Positions 10,927 through 23,215 are shown, counted from the first letter of the stretch. The stretch: DNA of 64,000 nucleotides from Enoplolaimus lenunculus (GCA_030248215.1 JASANG010003798.1:1-64000); one strand, 5' to 3'. Numbers and translations: made by a program. Notes: generated by a model not told the origin, from the letters alone.

Positions 10927-12849
10927 CCTGGGACTTCTCAAAATATACCACTTGACAATATTCAGATGAAAATGTTTTGATTTTTTCAAATTTTTATGAA
11001 GGGGAACAGACCCTGTCGTGAACAAATCGAAAAAATAAAAATTTAAAAACGGCAATTGTTCGAGCCTCCTATGCGATATGATTGTAGATTTGCAGTCCAG
11101 AACCGCGTATGCAAACTAATAAGCAAATTATTCTTGAAAAACTTATTTTCGCAAGAACATGGTTTTTATGCTTTTTAATGCTTGTGGCACCGCCCCCGAG
11201 CAGTTAATTGTTGGGGGCAAATCCTTACACCCCCGAACTAAGCTACACATTTTGGATGCTATATTAGTTACGTATATTTTACTTCTACTTTTTTCATAAA
11301 GGGGAAAACCTTTGGATAAAAATAGAAAACATTTTTCTTGGAATACAGTCAAATTATACGTTTTTGGAATCCTTAGGTCAACATGAGCAAGAAGATATGG
11401 TTTTATTCCCGTCAAACTACATGCAATAACTATGTAGCAATTTTTGAAACAACTCATTCTGACGAAATGGCACGTATGTTCTTCAAAGTATATCAAAGCT
11501 AACACTGAGCAGAAATCCTGCCTGCTGTAAATTTGATTATTTTAACTAGGTTTAACTGAAGCCAGCAGCATTGGCTGCTCGATATTACCATTCCCTAAGT
11601 ACTAGAGATGTGCCGATACGGCAATTTTTGTCGATGCCGTTTCTTATTTTCAAATTTCACAGGCGCCGAATCGAAGCCGATTCCAATTTTAACACACGAT
11701 GTTTAAATAATTGATATGATTACTACATTACATCATTCTAAATACGTACCATCCCCAGACGAGTCCCCATCATTATTCGTTTGAATGGAATCCTCGCTGA
11801 TTGTCGGCATCACATCGCACATCATGAGTATAGTTCGCTATTGCACAAAAAGAGTGATATCGATATCTATACGGAAAGCTCGTTCTGTTGACTTATGACT
11901 TCGCAATTTTCATTCATAGAGTTAAGTTCAATTTTTGATACTTAAGCACTCCAGATGAAACCGCTACTCTCCACGAAATGGCATTTCCATATTGGCACCA
12001 TGATCGTTAATTCATTTAGACAACTCAATAGATTCAAATTCGTCTTCATGTTGTTCACAAACTTCCCTACTATTATAAGTTGACGCCAATAGACGTTGAG
12101 ATCTGTTGTCAGATAAAGATGTTTAGGTACTACGTATTATGCAGCGTAATATTGCAAATTATATATTATGCACAACCCATTACACATAGTTATTATAAGT
12201 AGATAAAAATATAATACACCATAAAACACAACTCAATATCAAAATAAACCTACTCAATATCAAAATAAACCTAATGATCTTCATATTTTCTGCCAATTCA
12301 TCCCATTTTCCCATATTTGTGCCAATTTTAAAATGTCATGTTCCGTGATCTTGTATATCTTTATATTAAAATGTCATGTTTCGTGATCTTGTATATCTTT
12401 ATATCTATGTTTTCTTTTCAGGCGCCCCTTTCCCATTTCATACCAAATTCTAGGTGCTCAATCCATTTCGCACCTCCATTTCTGTCAATTTTCACCCCAA
12501 ATATATCTAGTGCTATATCTGCATTTGCCATTATTATTACCACCAGGATTCTCCAAGTTTCGACCCATATTTGTGCATAGCTAGCTAGTAAATAATGCAG
12601 ATTTTATTATATAGCGCATAGTCATTTTTATCGAGTTGTCAGCAAGTTCTAGGATAGTATTACCGCGCACTCGGAGAAAAATTATGTACTTAGTATCGGG
12701 ATCAACATAGTTCAAAGGTAGGAATCACAATTTTGAGACATGATTCGTTGTAATTTACTGAATTTTTGGACCGCCAGCGAGTTTGGGTACCAGTTACGGT
12801 CTTAATAGATCCTTGCCAAATTTGGCGCCTTTTATTCGTTCACATTGAA
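10927..12849. other. AT-rich spacer with small tandem duplications
   Basis: No gene is recognised. A 22-bp unit (caatatcaaaataaacctac) is repeated twice at about 12234-12273. A unit of about 39 bp with aaaatgtcatgtt repeats twice at about 12331-12410. A cgatgccg/gccgattcc fragment lies at 11605-11690, with a relative at 46795-46830. Confidence 0.35.
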
Positions 12850-12975
12850 CTTTTTTCTATCGTCGACTATATGTCTCGCCGTATGCTGCCAGCTAGCATA
12901 CATACAGATCTCTACACTATATTGCATGTGTACATAAGAGACAAGCATGTCTCACATGCTTACTGTGCACATGTA
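12850..12975 (-). repeat. SINE body fragment
   Basis: Read on the minus strand, this matches the 3' body of the SINE units at 23.7-25.1 kb. It has catgtgagacatgcttgtc, then gcacatgcaatat, the tatgctagctggcag segment and the tagtcgacgat end. The tRNA-like head is not attached in this copy. Confidence 0.65.
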
Positions 12976-13004
12976 GTGTTAGAGAAAATTATACAATCAG
13001 CCGC

Positions 13005-13078
13005 GTCGCGGGGTATGTGTAGCGCGCTTGACTCGCGAGTGAGAGGTCTGAGGTTCGACTTCCGGCGTGGCCATATGG
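13005..13078 (+). repeat. tRNA-like SINE head
   Basis: It contains an A-box-like stretch (tgtgtagcgcgcttgact) and a B-box (gaggttcgacttcc) at tRNA spacing. The ends do not pair into a full acceptor stem, so it is read as a tRNA-derived repeat rather than a tRNA gene. Confidence 0.45.
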
Positions 13079-14183
13079 TTCGGTGAAATTTACACGAAAA
13101 CCATGTATATTGGCAGTTCTTCTGAGAAAGGGTCGTCCCGACCGTGCAGTGCTGACAATGCCCGCCAGTACAACGGGCAAAATAGTGTACTAAAGGTGTG
13201 CACTAGACATAGGAACGTTAAATTCCGTATTGTCGTGTGCAGAATCGGCGGAACCCAGACTATACCTACCTTCGGATCGGTCGAAAATCACCGTTTTTGA
13301 ACACTCCAGACATTACATCCAGGATTTCCATATTCAAATATTAAGATTGGAATTCATAGCACACCGGTATATCAGTTTTTGTTCAATTCGTCCTGTTGCA
13401 GCAAAACAATAAACAAGTTCACTATTATACGCAAGATACAAACGCGACACCTTCCAAACCTAAATTCTTCCAATTAAAACTGCTTAAATTCACGAAAATT
13501 TGCTTTCATTCATTACAAATAATTTAGCTATGTAGTTACCCTGTAATTAACCTTAAAATATCTTACTATAAGCAATACACAAAAAGGTCACAAAATCAAA
13601 AATCCGTAGTCCGTCATAAAAAATTCCCAACAAAGCTACTGACTCCAGGAATTTGCATAAGTTTAAGGATAGCCCGTAGCTTAAGCATGCAAGTGTGAGT
13701 TTTTGCCTAGGCTTTTAGGCCAAGAGACATTTTACGCAAAAATAATCTCAAGCTTAAGCTTAACTTCCGCCCAAAAGCGTCCTGACATTGTTTATACGTA
13801 GGTCTGAACATTCACTATTTACTCAACTACCTTCAGGCAAGCTGCAAGCAAAGGCTTTTTCGCTTCGCACTATTATAGCGCTGTTTTCGCTTCGCACTAT
13901 TATAGCGCTGAACTTTCGTTTTTGGCTGGGTTGCAGCGACACAACCTCTGTAGTCGACCTCTGCATTTTATAGACTAAATTATTAAAAAAGTCTTAACTT
14001 TATGGGTCATCTACGTTATACTGTCTACGATACTGTAAAAAATTGCACCCGCATGCGAGTCCCTAAAGTTCCTATCAGCGTTTTTAAATTATATGTCACA
14101 TAATAACCCACACTATGTGTACACCCGACTGAGAACAGAGAGTCCCTGCGAACGGTGTATAGCTTAACCTGCATATGTTACGA
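13079..14183. other. Spacer with a short tandem duplication
   Basis: A unit of about 27 bp (cgcttcgcactattatagcg) is repeated twice at about 13860-13911. A loose copy of the ttaagcttaggc dispersed motif lies at about 13673-13765. No gene is recognised. Confidence 0.3.
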
Positions 14184-15200
14184 TAAAGGCCGTCCCGTTG
14201 TCCCGGGACAGCAATATACCAGGAGTGCAACACAGTTTCAAGGGGGGGTGTCAAGGTTGAGCCAGATATAAATACGTGTTCCAATTAATAATGAATTGCT
14301 CAGTGTGGGGGTTTGGGGGGCGACAGCCCGCCATCCTGTTTAGGACTTCCTGAACTTGCGGGGGGATCAGGAATAATATTGAAAACATTTCTTTTTTCAA
14401 CATCTTTCTGCATACTCTCATATAAACTCGATCCAGCTGTGTTGTTTGTGTATGAAAAGTAGTTTAGTGTACAACATAATACAACTGGAGGTCTGCCTTC
14501 GGCTCCGGTTTCGGCAGAAAATCGGCCTCCGGCTGCGGTTCCGGTAGAATTTTTGTCGTAGGTATCTGCAATTCAGGTAGTGAAATTTTGCAAAATTTTA
14601 CAAAATTGATCTGTTTGGCGCGTTTTGGCACAGTTTTAAGGAAAAAATGAGCACAAAGCCAAACGATTTACAACACATTGCAGATATTTGATAAAAATAG
14701 ATTAAATGTCATTTTAAACCTAATTCACATTACCTTCGGCTTCACATCCGGCTACGGCTCCGGTATTTTTCACCTCCGGTCGCACCATGGGTTCAAATGC
14801 TTCGTCTTTTGAGTTTGTCGAGATAAAAATAGGTATGCATAGAATGGCACTATACCTTATACTCTTGATGATGTCCGACGCCGTCCTACATGGCATCGTG
14901 TAACAATTCATGAAAAAATCTTAACTTGCGGTGCCGTATAGCGCCAAATGTCGCCGTGCAACAAGTATAGCGCCATTCTTAACAATCACAAAAATTTTCT
15001 ATCGCTTACAAAATTTATGTGCGACAGGGTACCAGGGTCTAACTGGATATGTCCCATCTGTCCCAACTGTCTCATCTGTCCCAACTTCCCGCAGTCCCAA
15101 TTATATTTTTTGAATGTACTCCTGTTACATTGCTGTCCCGGGAAAATGGGACGGGTACTCCTGGTATATTTCTGTCCCGAGAAAATGGGACGGCCTTTAA
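14184..15200. repeat. Probable inverted-repeat element with nested short element
   Basis: The left end aaaggccgtcccgttgtccc, followed by gggacagcaatataccagg, is matched in inverse at 15150-15198 (cctggtatatttctgtccc, then gggacggccttt). The right arm contains an extra copy of its own cgggaaaatgggacgg unit. Inside, about 14480-14790, is a ccggctccgg-rich short element ending cctccggtcgcaccatg. No transposase frame was seen. Confidence 0.4.
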
Positions 15201-15284
15201 AGTATTAACATTGTCCGAAACTATTATACTTCAATATCTGTTTTCTGTTTCCGTTTGCGCTATTTTGACTATCCGTTTATACCC

Positions 15285-15410
15285 TGCAGGGCACAACCGG
15301 AAGTCTGCCTCCGGTTCTGGCTCCGGCAGAGAAAAGTATTTCCGAAACTACCTCATTTCGCAAATCCGGCTTCGGCTATGTACATGCAAGTTATATAGTT
15401 GTTCCGTTTA
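15285..15410 (+). repeat. Fragment of a ccggctccgg short element
   Basis: It begins tgcagggcacaaccgg and carries ctccggttctggctccgg words like the elements at 14480, 32655, 49021 and 60530. Only one end is visible. Confidence 0.35.
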
Positions 15411-15724
15411 GGCTTCATTTGTTTGATGGAAAAAAGCTTTTGGCTTAATTTTTTGTTAAATCAAAAGTAAATTCAAAAATTAATACTTTAGGTGCGCTAA
15501 ACCAGTCATCCACCACAAAAATGGCGCAAGCCTAAGTATATATTTCAATGTGGTTCTTTCATAGAACGTAAAGCGACAGGGACAACTGGCATTTATGGCC
15601 TATAATTAGAGTTTAGGGACTCTATCTGCTTCGGACTCTTATTAGAGATACGAACTCCTATTAATAGCGACACAAAATGGGAATCCCCTCTTGTTATTAC
15701 CCCCTCCCTCTTATTTGGGTCACT

Positions 15725-15982
15725 ACAGTAGGCGAGGTGCGGAAAACGGGAAAAAATAAACGTATATGTTTCTCGAGGTATGGTACGGAAGACACTATAT
15801 TTAGTTTGGTGGGAAAATTGTGATGTGTGGTTCGGCTCGGAAAACGCGAAAAGTGGAAAATTCAAACGTACCTAGGTATATGATTCGTTTTTGTTGGTAG
15901 GGAAAGTTATAGCCGCAATACAGGAGTAGCTGCGCTGCACTCCTGGTCATAAGTTTTATACCCTGGAAAACTGAATGTCACT
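15725..15982. repeat. Right end of the minisatellite-bearing inverted-repeat element
   Basis: The terminal part (gcactcctggtcataagttt, then accctggaaaac and ctgttctata) is the same end sequence as that at 40428-40495. Internal to it lie degenerate units with ggaaaacg.gaaaagtggaaaa, the minisatellite word set of that family. The left end is missing. Confidence 0.6.
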
Positions 15983-16288
15983 GTTCTATACACAGGCCAA
16001 CGCTCGTAACAAGTAATTACATTAAAACTTTAATAAACCTGTTGTATAAACTAAGAATTCCACATTCATCTTTAAAAGAATTAAAAAATTCCGATATATT
16101 AATATAAAATATTCTTTATTTGATGCCTGCGGGTTTGCAACTTTGACTTTGCAAACCATTTTACATTTATTGTTCTCAAAAGCCTTTTTAGGTTTTTTTC
16201 GAAATAACAAGATCAAATAACAATCTCTTCATATCTCCGATACCCAGAACAACCGACAGTTTCTAATACTAGAAACAGCATCATAATT

Positions 16289-19200
16289 TTAGCTGAAACG
16301 TGGCCGGGGCAACCACCTAATATAAAATGAAACTAGAAAATCTGAAATCTCTTCTGGAAAATGTTGGAGGATAAAATCGTAAAGCATCCAGTTGCAATCC
16401 ATTGGTCGATAGCGAACACGAGGGTATTTGGCTAAGAGAGCATGACGGACAGCACTGACAACAGGCGCGGTGCTGACTGAACTCATATTTGAATAACCTA
16501 AAATAAAATATAAACCAAAAACAGTATAGTATATGTACTTAATTGAATGGTTTGATACAATTTTCTGTAATGGTCTGGTCATCGCAGAAATCGACAGTTA
16601 CTGACAGGCGCAACTAATTTTAGCATTCACACGCGCAAGTTTTTGCAACAAAAAATTGCCGGTTCATTTAGCAACTGCAAACTTTTGACAGCAATAATGG
16701 CAAATGTATAGAACAGGGCCGGATCGTTTTCCGTAGGGGCTATAATAGTCAGTTTAAGCTTTTGACTAATTTTTTGCTTAGACTTAGGAATAGGCTCATC
16801 CATACGCTTAGGCTTAGGAATATGCTTATACTGTTCAGGCCCTGTTCTATGCATGGGCCGAAATAATTTGCAGGCGCAACTGCAAGTTTTGTTCGAAAGC
16901 CTACAGATGCAAAAATTTGCAATTGTGAATTGGGGCTTAAATCAGTATTTTATGATTTGCCCTGCATATTTTTTACAAACCGTTCTAGACAACCCATGAT
17001 CTGAAAATTTCGCAGTTGATACAGCGTCTATGAAGAACATATTAAATTGCCACAAACAGCACAATGAACAAAGTCATTCTAGTGCTTCAGCATTTCAAGA
17101 ACAGTAACTAGAAACCAAACATTGGTCAAAATCAATTATATATCCACTATTTTCGAGCACAGATTGAAACACCATTTTTCAGAATATTTCTTATTAAAAT
17201 TAAAAAACCTTAGTTTAAAGCTTACCTGACACTGTCCGCCTTCGAAATGCTTCAATGTACTCAGGCCCATAAACTTCACGTATATCTGGATGCATATCTT
17301 CAATTGTATCATCCAGCAGCTTGACTACACCAGCGAAAACTTTCGTGGCACCAACAAAGTTGCCTGGATAAATGATTGCGCACTGAAATTAAAAAATCGT
17401 AAGCGACACTAAAATAACACTAAAATAACACTCGTATTGCACAATTTTACTATAAAAACTCCACTACACTATCATTATTTAACTTTTCATAAAAACGCTA
17501 CTGAAATACAATTTTTTACCAAAATACAACAACAATAACAAAAGCGAAGGCTTACATGAACACCAAATTTCGTCATTTCGTATCGAAGGCACGTCACAAA
17601 CGATTCTAAAGCTGCTTTTGCCACACAGTAACCCGATCGACCAGGAAAAGGCATTCGTGACAGGCCAGACGTTATAGTCACAACTCGACCTCAAATAAAT
17701 ACAACCCTCGCGTGAAACTGAAATAACCAAACTTCACTTGAAAAACATGAAAGATTTCGACCATAAAACAAAGCTGTGACAAATGAAACATAAACACCAA
17801 ACTGAAAATATCAAGTCTGAATTTTTAAGTAAAAATTTTATGCATTTTATGGTACCTTTTGATTCTCGTATCATTGGCAGAATCGATTTTGTCACTGCTA
17901 TTGTGCCGAAAAAATTAATATCAAGCATCCTTCGGTAATGATCAAGTGATAGCCATTCGATTTCACCAACTGATGATATACCAGCGTTATTGTACAAGCC
18001 CCATAGTTCTGTAATACAACATACGTTTTCAGTGGAAACAAATACCTATCTAAGCATGGCTATGTACCCGTCAAGCGACATAGGCGATGCTAGTCAAACA
18101 ATTTTCATTTCCTAACAGATTTGCGTCGCCCGCATTTGCTGGACGATACAAGACAACTTTTTTCTAAACTACTGAGCTAGGAGAAATAAAAAATCCACAA
18201 AGCTTTTATACTGTTTGCTGTTAAGTATTTTATTTTTGTGCGTTTTAAGCTATTCCTTGTTATCTTCAACAACTTAGAAATACAAATTCTTTCCAGAAGA
18301 CAAATAATTGTTAAGGCTTGCTTATACCATGATCAACTAACTTCAAAGTTTGTAGTAATAAAAACATACTAATTCCTCGTTTAGTACATTCGACACGAAT
18401 AATTTTCGCCGCAAGTCGTACTTTTTCTTCATCAGAAACGTCGAGATCCAAAATTGTTAAACGTTCAGACGCTTGAGCTCGCAGGAAATTCGCTCCCTAA
18501 ACCGAATAGTTCAATTTATTACTGACACTGTAGAACATCTTAACATGTAGGCTCAGAAAATCTATCATTCATCACTGCTACTAAAGCGATACACATTGCT
18601 CTACGTTTCCAGTGAAAAATAACAATATGAAATAATTTTATACTAAAATCTGCGATCCGGTTACGACGGTTTTAATTTTTAATATGTAGCAATTTATCTA
18701 GTCATAAACGACAACGAAAAGTTAGTTATTTTTATACACTACTAAAAATCAACGCAGTGCACTGCAACGAAATATTTAAAAAAACTATGGATAATCTTTA
18801 TATACATAAATCAACCAAACCTGTTCACATGGTCTTAGACATCCTGCAAACACATGAAACCCAAGGCTGTCGAATAACAATGCGACTTCATGACCAAATC
18901 CTGAATCGCACCCTGAAGCAAAAATAATATATAGATTAATACAGAATTACCGCATTTAATACAACTGCAGCATAAAACTTACTATTTAAACGGAAGACAT
19001 GTCAAACAACTACAAAACACCCGCACTATTATACGCCGCTCACAATAACTTTGTCATCGGTGCCACAAAATTTCTCAGACCAGGGCTATCACGATGTCGT
19101 TTTAAAAAAGAGCTCGTGACAGCCCTGGTCTACAAGAGATTTCTCTTATAGCCCAGGACTATCATGCGTCACCGCCAACCCCGTCGAAACTCGCGATAGC

Positions 19201-20719
19201 CACGGATAATTACAAAATTTTACCACATATATTTATATTCATAACAGACATTATTTGTGTGTTACAAAATTTGTGACCTGGAAGTAAATTTTAGAATTTT
19301 GAGACCTAGGTCAAATAAGTTTAGAAGTTTGATTCTTTATAACTTCAATAGCTCAGGGCTGTGAGAAGTTTTGTGGCAAACAATAATTTTCGATGTTTGA
19401 ACAAACTTAGTAAATTTTTTGAGGCTTTCGATTTTGAACCAAGACTTTAAAAACTTTAAGGATTTCGAGTTGGAAAACAAGCCTACAATGCGCTAGATAG
19501 TCTTGAGCATCAAACAAAATGCTCCTCCATGCACATTTCCTATGGAGGACCCTGGTGGTTTTTGTGGTAACAGTTGAATATTTAATGGTTATTATTTCTA
19601 TATGGGCATCTGGCGTTTATTAAACTACTAATATGAGCAACAGCACTCTTTAATTTAACTTGATCAATATTTCCTGAATCCGCCAACGCAATACCTACAT
19701 GACAGTAAACTTCTGAACTTTAGTATCTCAGTTGACGATATTTTAATATACTGACCTTATTAAGCTACAGAGTTTTACCTCAAATAACTATAATAGATAT
19801 AGCGACCTTTATTGACCGAGACGTTTGTGGGTTGTTTGTTTGTTTGTTAAATTGCATTGTGTACGTGTGTTGTGAACGTGTTTGCGCTGTGTGTGTATAA
19901 TCCGAGCAGGTAATATTTGTGATAGCCCAGGGCTATAGCCAATCTCGTGGAAGGCGGTGACACCTGATAGCCCTGGGTTATAAGAGAAATCTCTTATAGA
20001 GCAGAGGGCTATCAGGAGCTTGTTTTTAAAATGACCTCGTGATAACCCTGGTGTACAAGAGCTTTTGCGGCAGTGCTGGCAAAATTATTGTGAACTGTGT
20101 ATTACTCTGTTTACTAAACTAGGACATAACTAAAAATGTAAAAAAATTATTACTGTAAAATTTTATTATATAAACTTTACCTGTGATGTAGATTCCTTTT
20201 CCATCAGCACAAATCATTTCTGAGGTAAGAAATTGGCGATACACGAACCAAGCCACAAACAGAGTCCATGGCAATAAAAACAAAGGAACAAACGGAAAAC
20301 TGAATAATGGCACTAACACTGTTAGTATCCAAGAAAATGATTCGCAAGTAATTTCCATATATTGCTATTACTACAATAACACCACAGCCACTCGACCTCG
20401 TGATAACCCTGGTGTACAAGAGCTTTTGCGGCAGTGCTGGCAAAATTATTGTGAACTGTGTATTACACTGTTTACTAAACTAGGACATAACTAAAAATGT
20501 AAAAAAATTATTACTGTAAAATTTTATTATATAAACTTTACCTGTGATGTAGATTCCTTTTCCATCAGCACAAATCATTTCTGAGGTAAGAAATTGGCGA
20601 TACACGAACCAAGCCACAAACAGAGTCCATGGCAATAAAAACAAAGGAACAAACGGAGAACTGAATGATGGCACTAACACTGTTAGTATCCAAGAAAATG
20701 ATTCGCAAGTAATTTCCAT
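16289..20719 (-). CDS. BDH1: BDH1-like short-chain dehydrogenase (SDR9C), complete, seven exons
   Basis: Exons on the minus strand: first exon in two copies (20719-20542 or 20358-20181), then 18912-18821, 18496-18370, 18008-17856, 17689-17556, 17382-17226 and 16497-16289. All junctions are GT-AG and the phases agree, giving 349 residues. Residues 10-40 form a membrane segment. The Rossmann motif TGCDSGFG, then NNAGIS, then the catalytic Ser in TITSG, Tyr-x-x-x-Lys in GYCVAK, and YPGNF follow in family order. The C-terminal APVVSAVRHAL...RYRPMD and FPEEISD blocks resemble D-beta-hydroxybutyrate dehydrogenase (BDH1, about 343 residues, mitochondrial inner membrane, NAD-dependent) more than retinol or 17-beta-hydroxysteroid dehydrogenases. 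Substrate is inferred from this resemblance only. A reverse AATAAA lies at 16120-16115. Confidence 0.88.
16705..16855. mobile_element. Short MITE with tatagaacagggcc ends
   Basis: About 150 bp. The left end atgtatagaacagggcc is mirrored at the right end (ggccctgttctatgcat). The middle is built from the ttaggcttaagctt word set seen at many other places in the window (for example 56600-56645 and 58392-58432). It lies just outside the 5' side of the last BDH1-like exon, inside intron 6. Confidence 0.6.
19033..20099. mobile_element. Inverted-repeat transposon in BDH1-like intron 1
   Basis: The left arm, about 19033-19200, and right arm, about 19915-20099, are imperfect inverses over roughly 170-185 bp. 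Shared segments include gctcacaataactttg at the tip, ccagggctatcacga, gatttctcttata and gtcaccgcc. The core, 19200-19915, encodes no recognisable transposase. A 144-bp relative with nearly the same tips lies at 44549-44692. The right arm runs directly into the duplicated first exon, and its last 70 bases or so are part of the duplicated unit. Confidence 0.75.
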
Positions 20720-20754
20720 ATATTGCTATTACTACAATAACACCACAGCCACTC
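20033..20754 (-). repeat. 361-bp tandem duplication of the BDH1-like first exon
   Basis: Segment 20033-20393 repeats at 20394-20754 with only a few base differences (for example aaaactgaataat against agaactgaatgat). Each copy carries an in-frame upstream stop, the same ATG, the same 59 codons apart from two substitutions (LFSF against SFSS), and the same phase-1 donor. Each copy also starts within the end of the neighbouring inverted-repeat element. Confidence 0.95.
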
Positions 20755-20820
20755 TGTGCAAACCAGACCGCACCGCACATCAAATTTTTGTTTTGCAATT
20801 GAATGTAAAATAGTGTCTCA

Positions 20821-21240
20821 CAGGATTCCAACAGGAACTAAATTTTGCCGGAACAGGAACATGAATTGAACTTTTTGCGAGAACCGAAACAGGAACAGAA
20901 TTTGAAATAATTTTCATCACCGAATTGCTTTTGGACTTTTTAGAAAACTTGCCAAAAAATGGCTAAGAGAATTTTCCTGCTATTTCATAAACAAGTTTTA
21001 CGAAAACACATCAGGAACAATTTAGTACATAACAAAATTGAACCAATTGCAAAAACACTAATTTTGACTTATATAAAACAATTTTTCAAAGACAAAGTTT
21101 CCAATATTTATATAAATGATTATGAATAATTGGTCGCAAAACCGTAAAACTTTCCGTTCCTGAATCTTTGAATAAATGAACTGGAACAAGAGAATTTTTA
21201 CAGGAATTCCGGCCGGAACAGGAATTCCTGTTGAACCCTG
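20821..21240. mobile_element. Short hAT-like MITE upstream of the BDH1-like gene
   Basis: The left end caggattccaacaggaa and right end ttcctgttgaaccctg are inverses. The flanking 8-mers gtgtctca and gtgtatgg agree at 5 of 8. The interior has aggaacagg words at both ends and an AT-rich middle. It lies about 100 bp upstream of the distal first exon. Confidence 0.6.
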
Positions 21241-21417
21241 GTGTATGGCTTTTCGCAAACTTGGCTCACGAGTCTTCGCAAAAATGCGCTTTATTCTCAA
21301 TCCAAACTGCATAAATTTACGAAATGCGTTTGGTTTTTTGCTCACCTAACTCTGCTTGAAATAATGTAAAGCACCGGTTACTTTCGTGCATATTTTAAAC
21401 TTTGTTTTACCTCGATT

Positions 21418-21830
21418 CAGGGTTCCAACAGGAACTAAGTTTTGCCGCTACAGGAACAGGAACAGGAATTGAATTTGTTTGCAGGAATCGGAATAGGAAC
21501 AGGATCAGAAATTCGAAATAATTTTCGTTACCGAATTACTGTTGAACTCTTTACAAAACATACCAAAAACGGCTTAAACGAATCTTCTTCTATTTCATCA
21601 TCATGCTTTGTGAAAACTGATCAGAAACAGTTTAATAACAAGACTGACAAAAACACTTATGTCGAAATGACGATTTTCAAAGTCAAAGTTTCCAATATTT
21701 AAATGACTATGAATAATTTGCCACAAAACCGTAAATGCAAACTTTCGCATTTTAAGTGCTAATTGACAGGAAAGAGATGTTTGATGTAAATTTGTTGCAA
21801 TATATTTTTGGGGCATGTAAGACTTGTTGT
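21418..21830 (+). repeat. Second copy of the aggaacagg element, right end unclear
   Basis: It opens with cagggttccaacaggaac at 21418 and follows the same layout as the 20821-21240 copy, including aaaacggct and gacaaagtttccaatattta-type segments. The closing inverted end is not clear. Confidence 0.5.
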
Positions 21831-21919
21831 TCTTAGCGCATACGTGAAATGCATGATATCTCGTACGGTAGCCGGTATCATACGGTAACCATATATAGTC
21901 GACTATAAAAGTAGCTTAA

Positions 21920-22085
21920 GAGTTGGGCTAGGTGGCGCAGCAGTAGAGCGCGTGCGCTTAAGAATCCACAAGCTTGTGGACGGTCATGGGACGAACTTAC
22001 TGAAAACTGGGGCATGTATGCATGTAATAACATGGTTGCCCTAATGCACGTGAAATACATACATTGTACGGTATGTTTTATGTTA
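21920..22085 (+). repeat. SINE copy with tRNA-like head
   Basis: The head gggctaggtggcgcagcag carries the A-box. After a shortened head come the body words gacggtcatgggacg, ggggcatgta and a tail with acatacattgtacgg. It is more diverged than the array copies at 23.7 kb and beyond. Confidence 0.55.
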
Positions 22086-22547
22086 GGCAGCAGCCAAGGT
22101 GCTACCGTAATCTGAATTTGAACATTTTAATTATAATCATACTTGTAATGATGATACGTTGCATAAAATTCTGCATCATTAATCTACTTAATAGTTTTCG
22201 ATGAGTTAACTTATCAATAATTGATTGTAGTTTAGCTTTATAGAACCGAAAAACATCGCCAATTTGTTCATGCACCGTTTTTAAAAATTGTTGCCAGCCA
22301 ACAGATACCTTAAATCGTTATTATATTTGTTAATACGAACTATCCGTACAGCCACAAACTTATAGTTCCGATTCTGATTCTGGTATAAATATGCTGTTTT
22401 GATTCCGATTAAGGTATAATCCAGTTCCGCGTTGAACCCTTGCGGCGGCAGTATACGATCGATATATAGCCGACGGCGAAGGTAGTCGAAGAGACGACGA
22501 TTTTTAGTTCTGAGTGGTTGTACGTGCAAATAAGGGACGCACGTTCT

Positions 22548-22610
22548 TAAAAGGTTTCAATCCTACCAGCCCAACGCGCTACGAATGAGCCACGTCGCGT
22601 CAAAACCAGC
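22548..22610 (-). repeat. tRNA-like SINE head, minus strand
   Basis: The reverse complement reads gacgtggctcattcgtagcg, then ggattgaaacc, similar to an A-box and a degenerate B-box. No body is attached that I can follow. Confidence 0.35.
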
Positions 22611-22847
22611 TGCTGAGTGATTAGGTTTTTATGCCTTAACAACCTCATCATTAGTAAGTAGCTATTTTGGTTCTTCCATGCTTTACTGGTTTGGCGTATA
22701 AAGACACTATGCATGAGCGTTTTGGCGATGGATGTGCACCATAAACATTAAAAATTTGAAAATTTTCTCTGGGGCAAAAATGAACCCCATGTTGGGAATA
22801 CCAAGATAGAATACCCGAATACATAGCAGATAGTGCCAGTCTGAGCG

Positions 22848-23035
22848 GGAACCGGGACTTCAGATTTTTTCATTAAGCATCTGGTGAAGCGGGTTACGGG
22901 TGGTTTCGAACTAGCGACCTTCTGCGTGTCAGGCAAACGCTATTACTGCTGCACCACGTAGCCCGCCTGCCCAACTGCTTCTATCGTCGACTATATCTCG
23001 ACCGTATGCTGCCGGCAAGCATACTACACAATGTG
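22848..23035 (-). repeat. SINE, minus strand, with Val-like tRNA head
   Basis: The reverse complement starts gcgggctacgtggtgcag (A-box), passes gtttgcctgacacgc and reaches a perfect B-box, gttcgaaacc, with a 3' acccgc that pairs with the 5' end. The anticodon-arm sequence resembles tRNA-Val. The downstream body (cggttcccgctcagactgg) matches the array units. Confidence 0.65.
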
Positions 23036-23087
23036 CAATCGGGATACGGTGTTCATAGCGCGGCAATTTACCCTTGGGCTCACAGCA

Positions 23088-23215
23088 TGGCTCCCATGTC
23101 AGTCTAGGTAGGAACCGGGACTTCAGAAATTTGAACTAAGCAATAGGAAAAGCGGGTTACAGTTGGTTTGGAACTGGCGACCTTCTGTGTGTCAGGTAGA
23201 CGCTGTTACCATTGC
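23088..23215 (-). repeat. SINE, minus strand, second copy
   Basis: Same layout as the copy at 22848: ttcctacctagactgac body, then cgcttt.cc and a tRNA-like head whose B-box reads agttccaaacc on the reverse strand. The A-box end is replaced by body-like sequence, so the head is truncated. Confidence 0.55.

Noticed and set aside
10427-10951. 174-codon minus-strand frame upstream of the liprin exon
   Set aside because: It coincides with the MITE at 10502-10926 and shows no protein-like motif.
14290-14390. Third BEL leader fragment
   Set aside because: ggggcgacagcccgccatcc resembles the leader at 29880 and 35630, but the match is too short and diverged to claim.
16289-20719. Retinol or 17-beta-hydroxysteroid dehydrogenase
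   Set aside because: The Rossmann and catalytic motifs are shared, but the C-terminal RPMD and EEISD blocks and NNAGISS fit BDH1 better. Substrate remains unproven.
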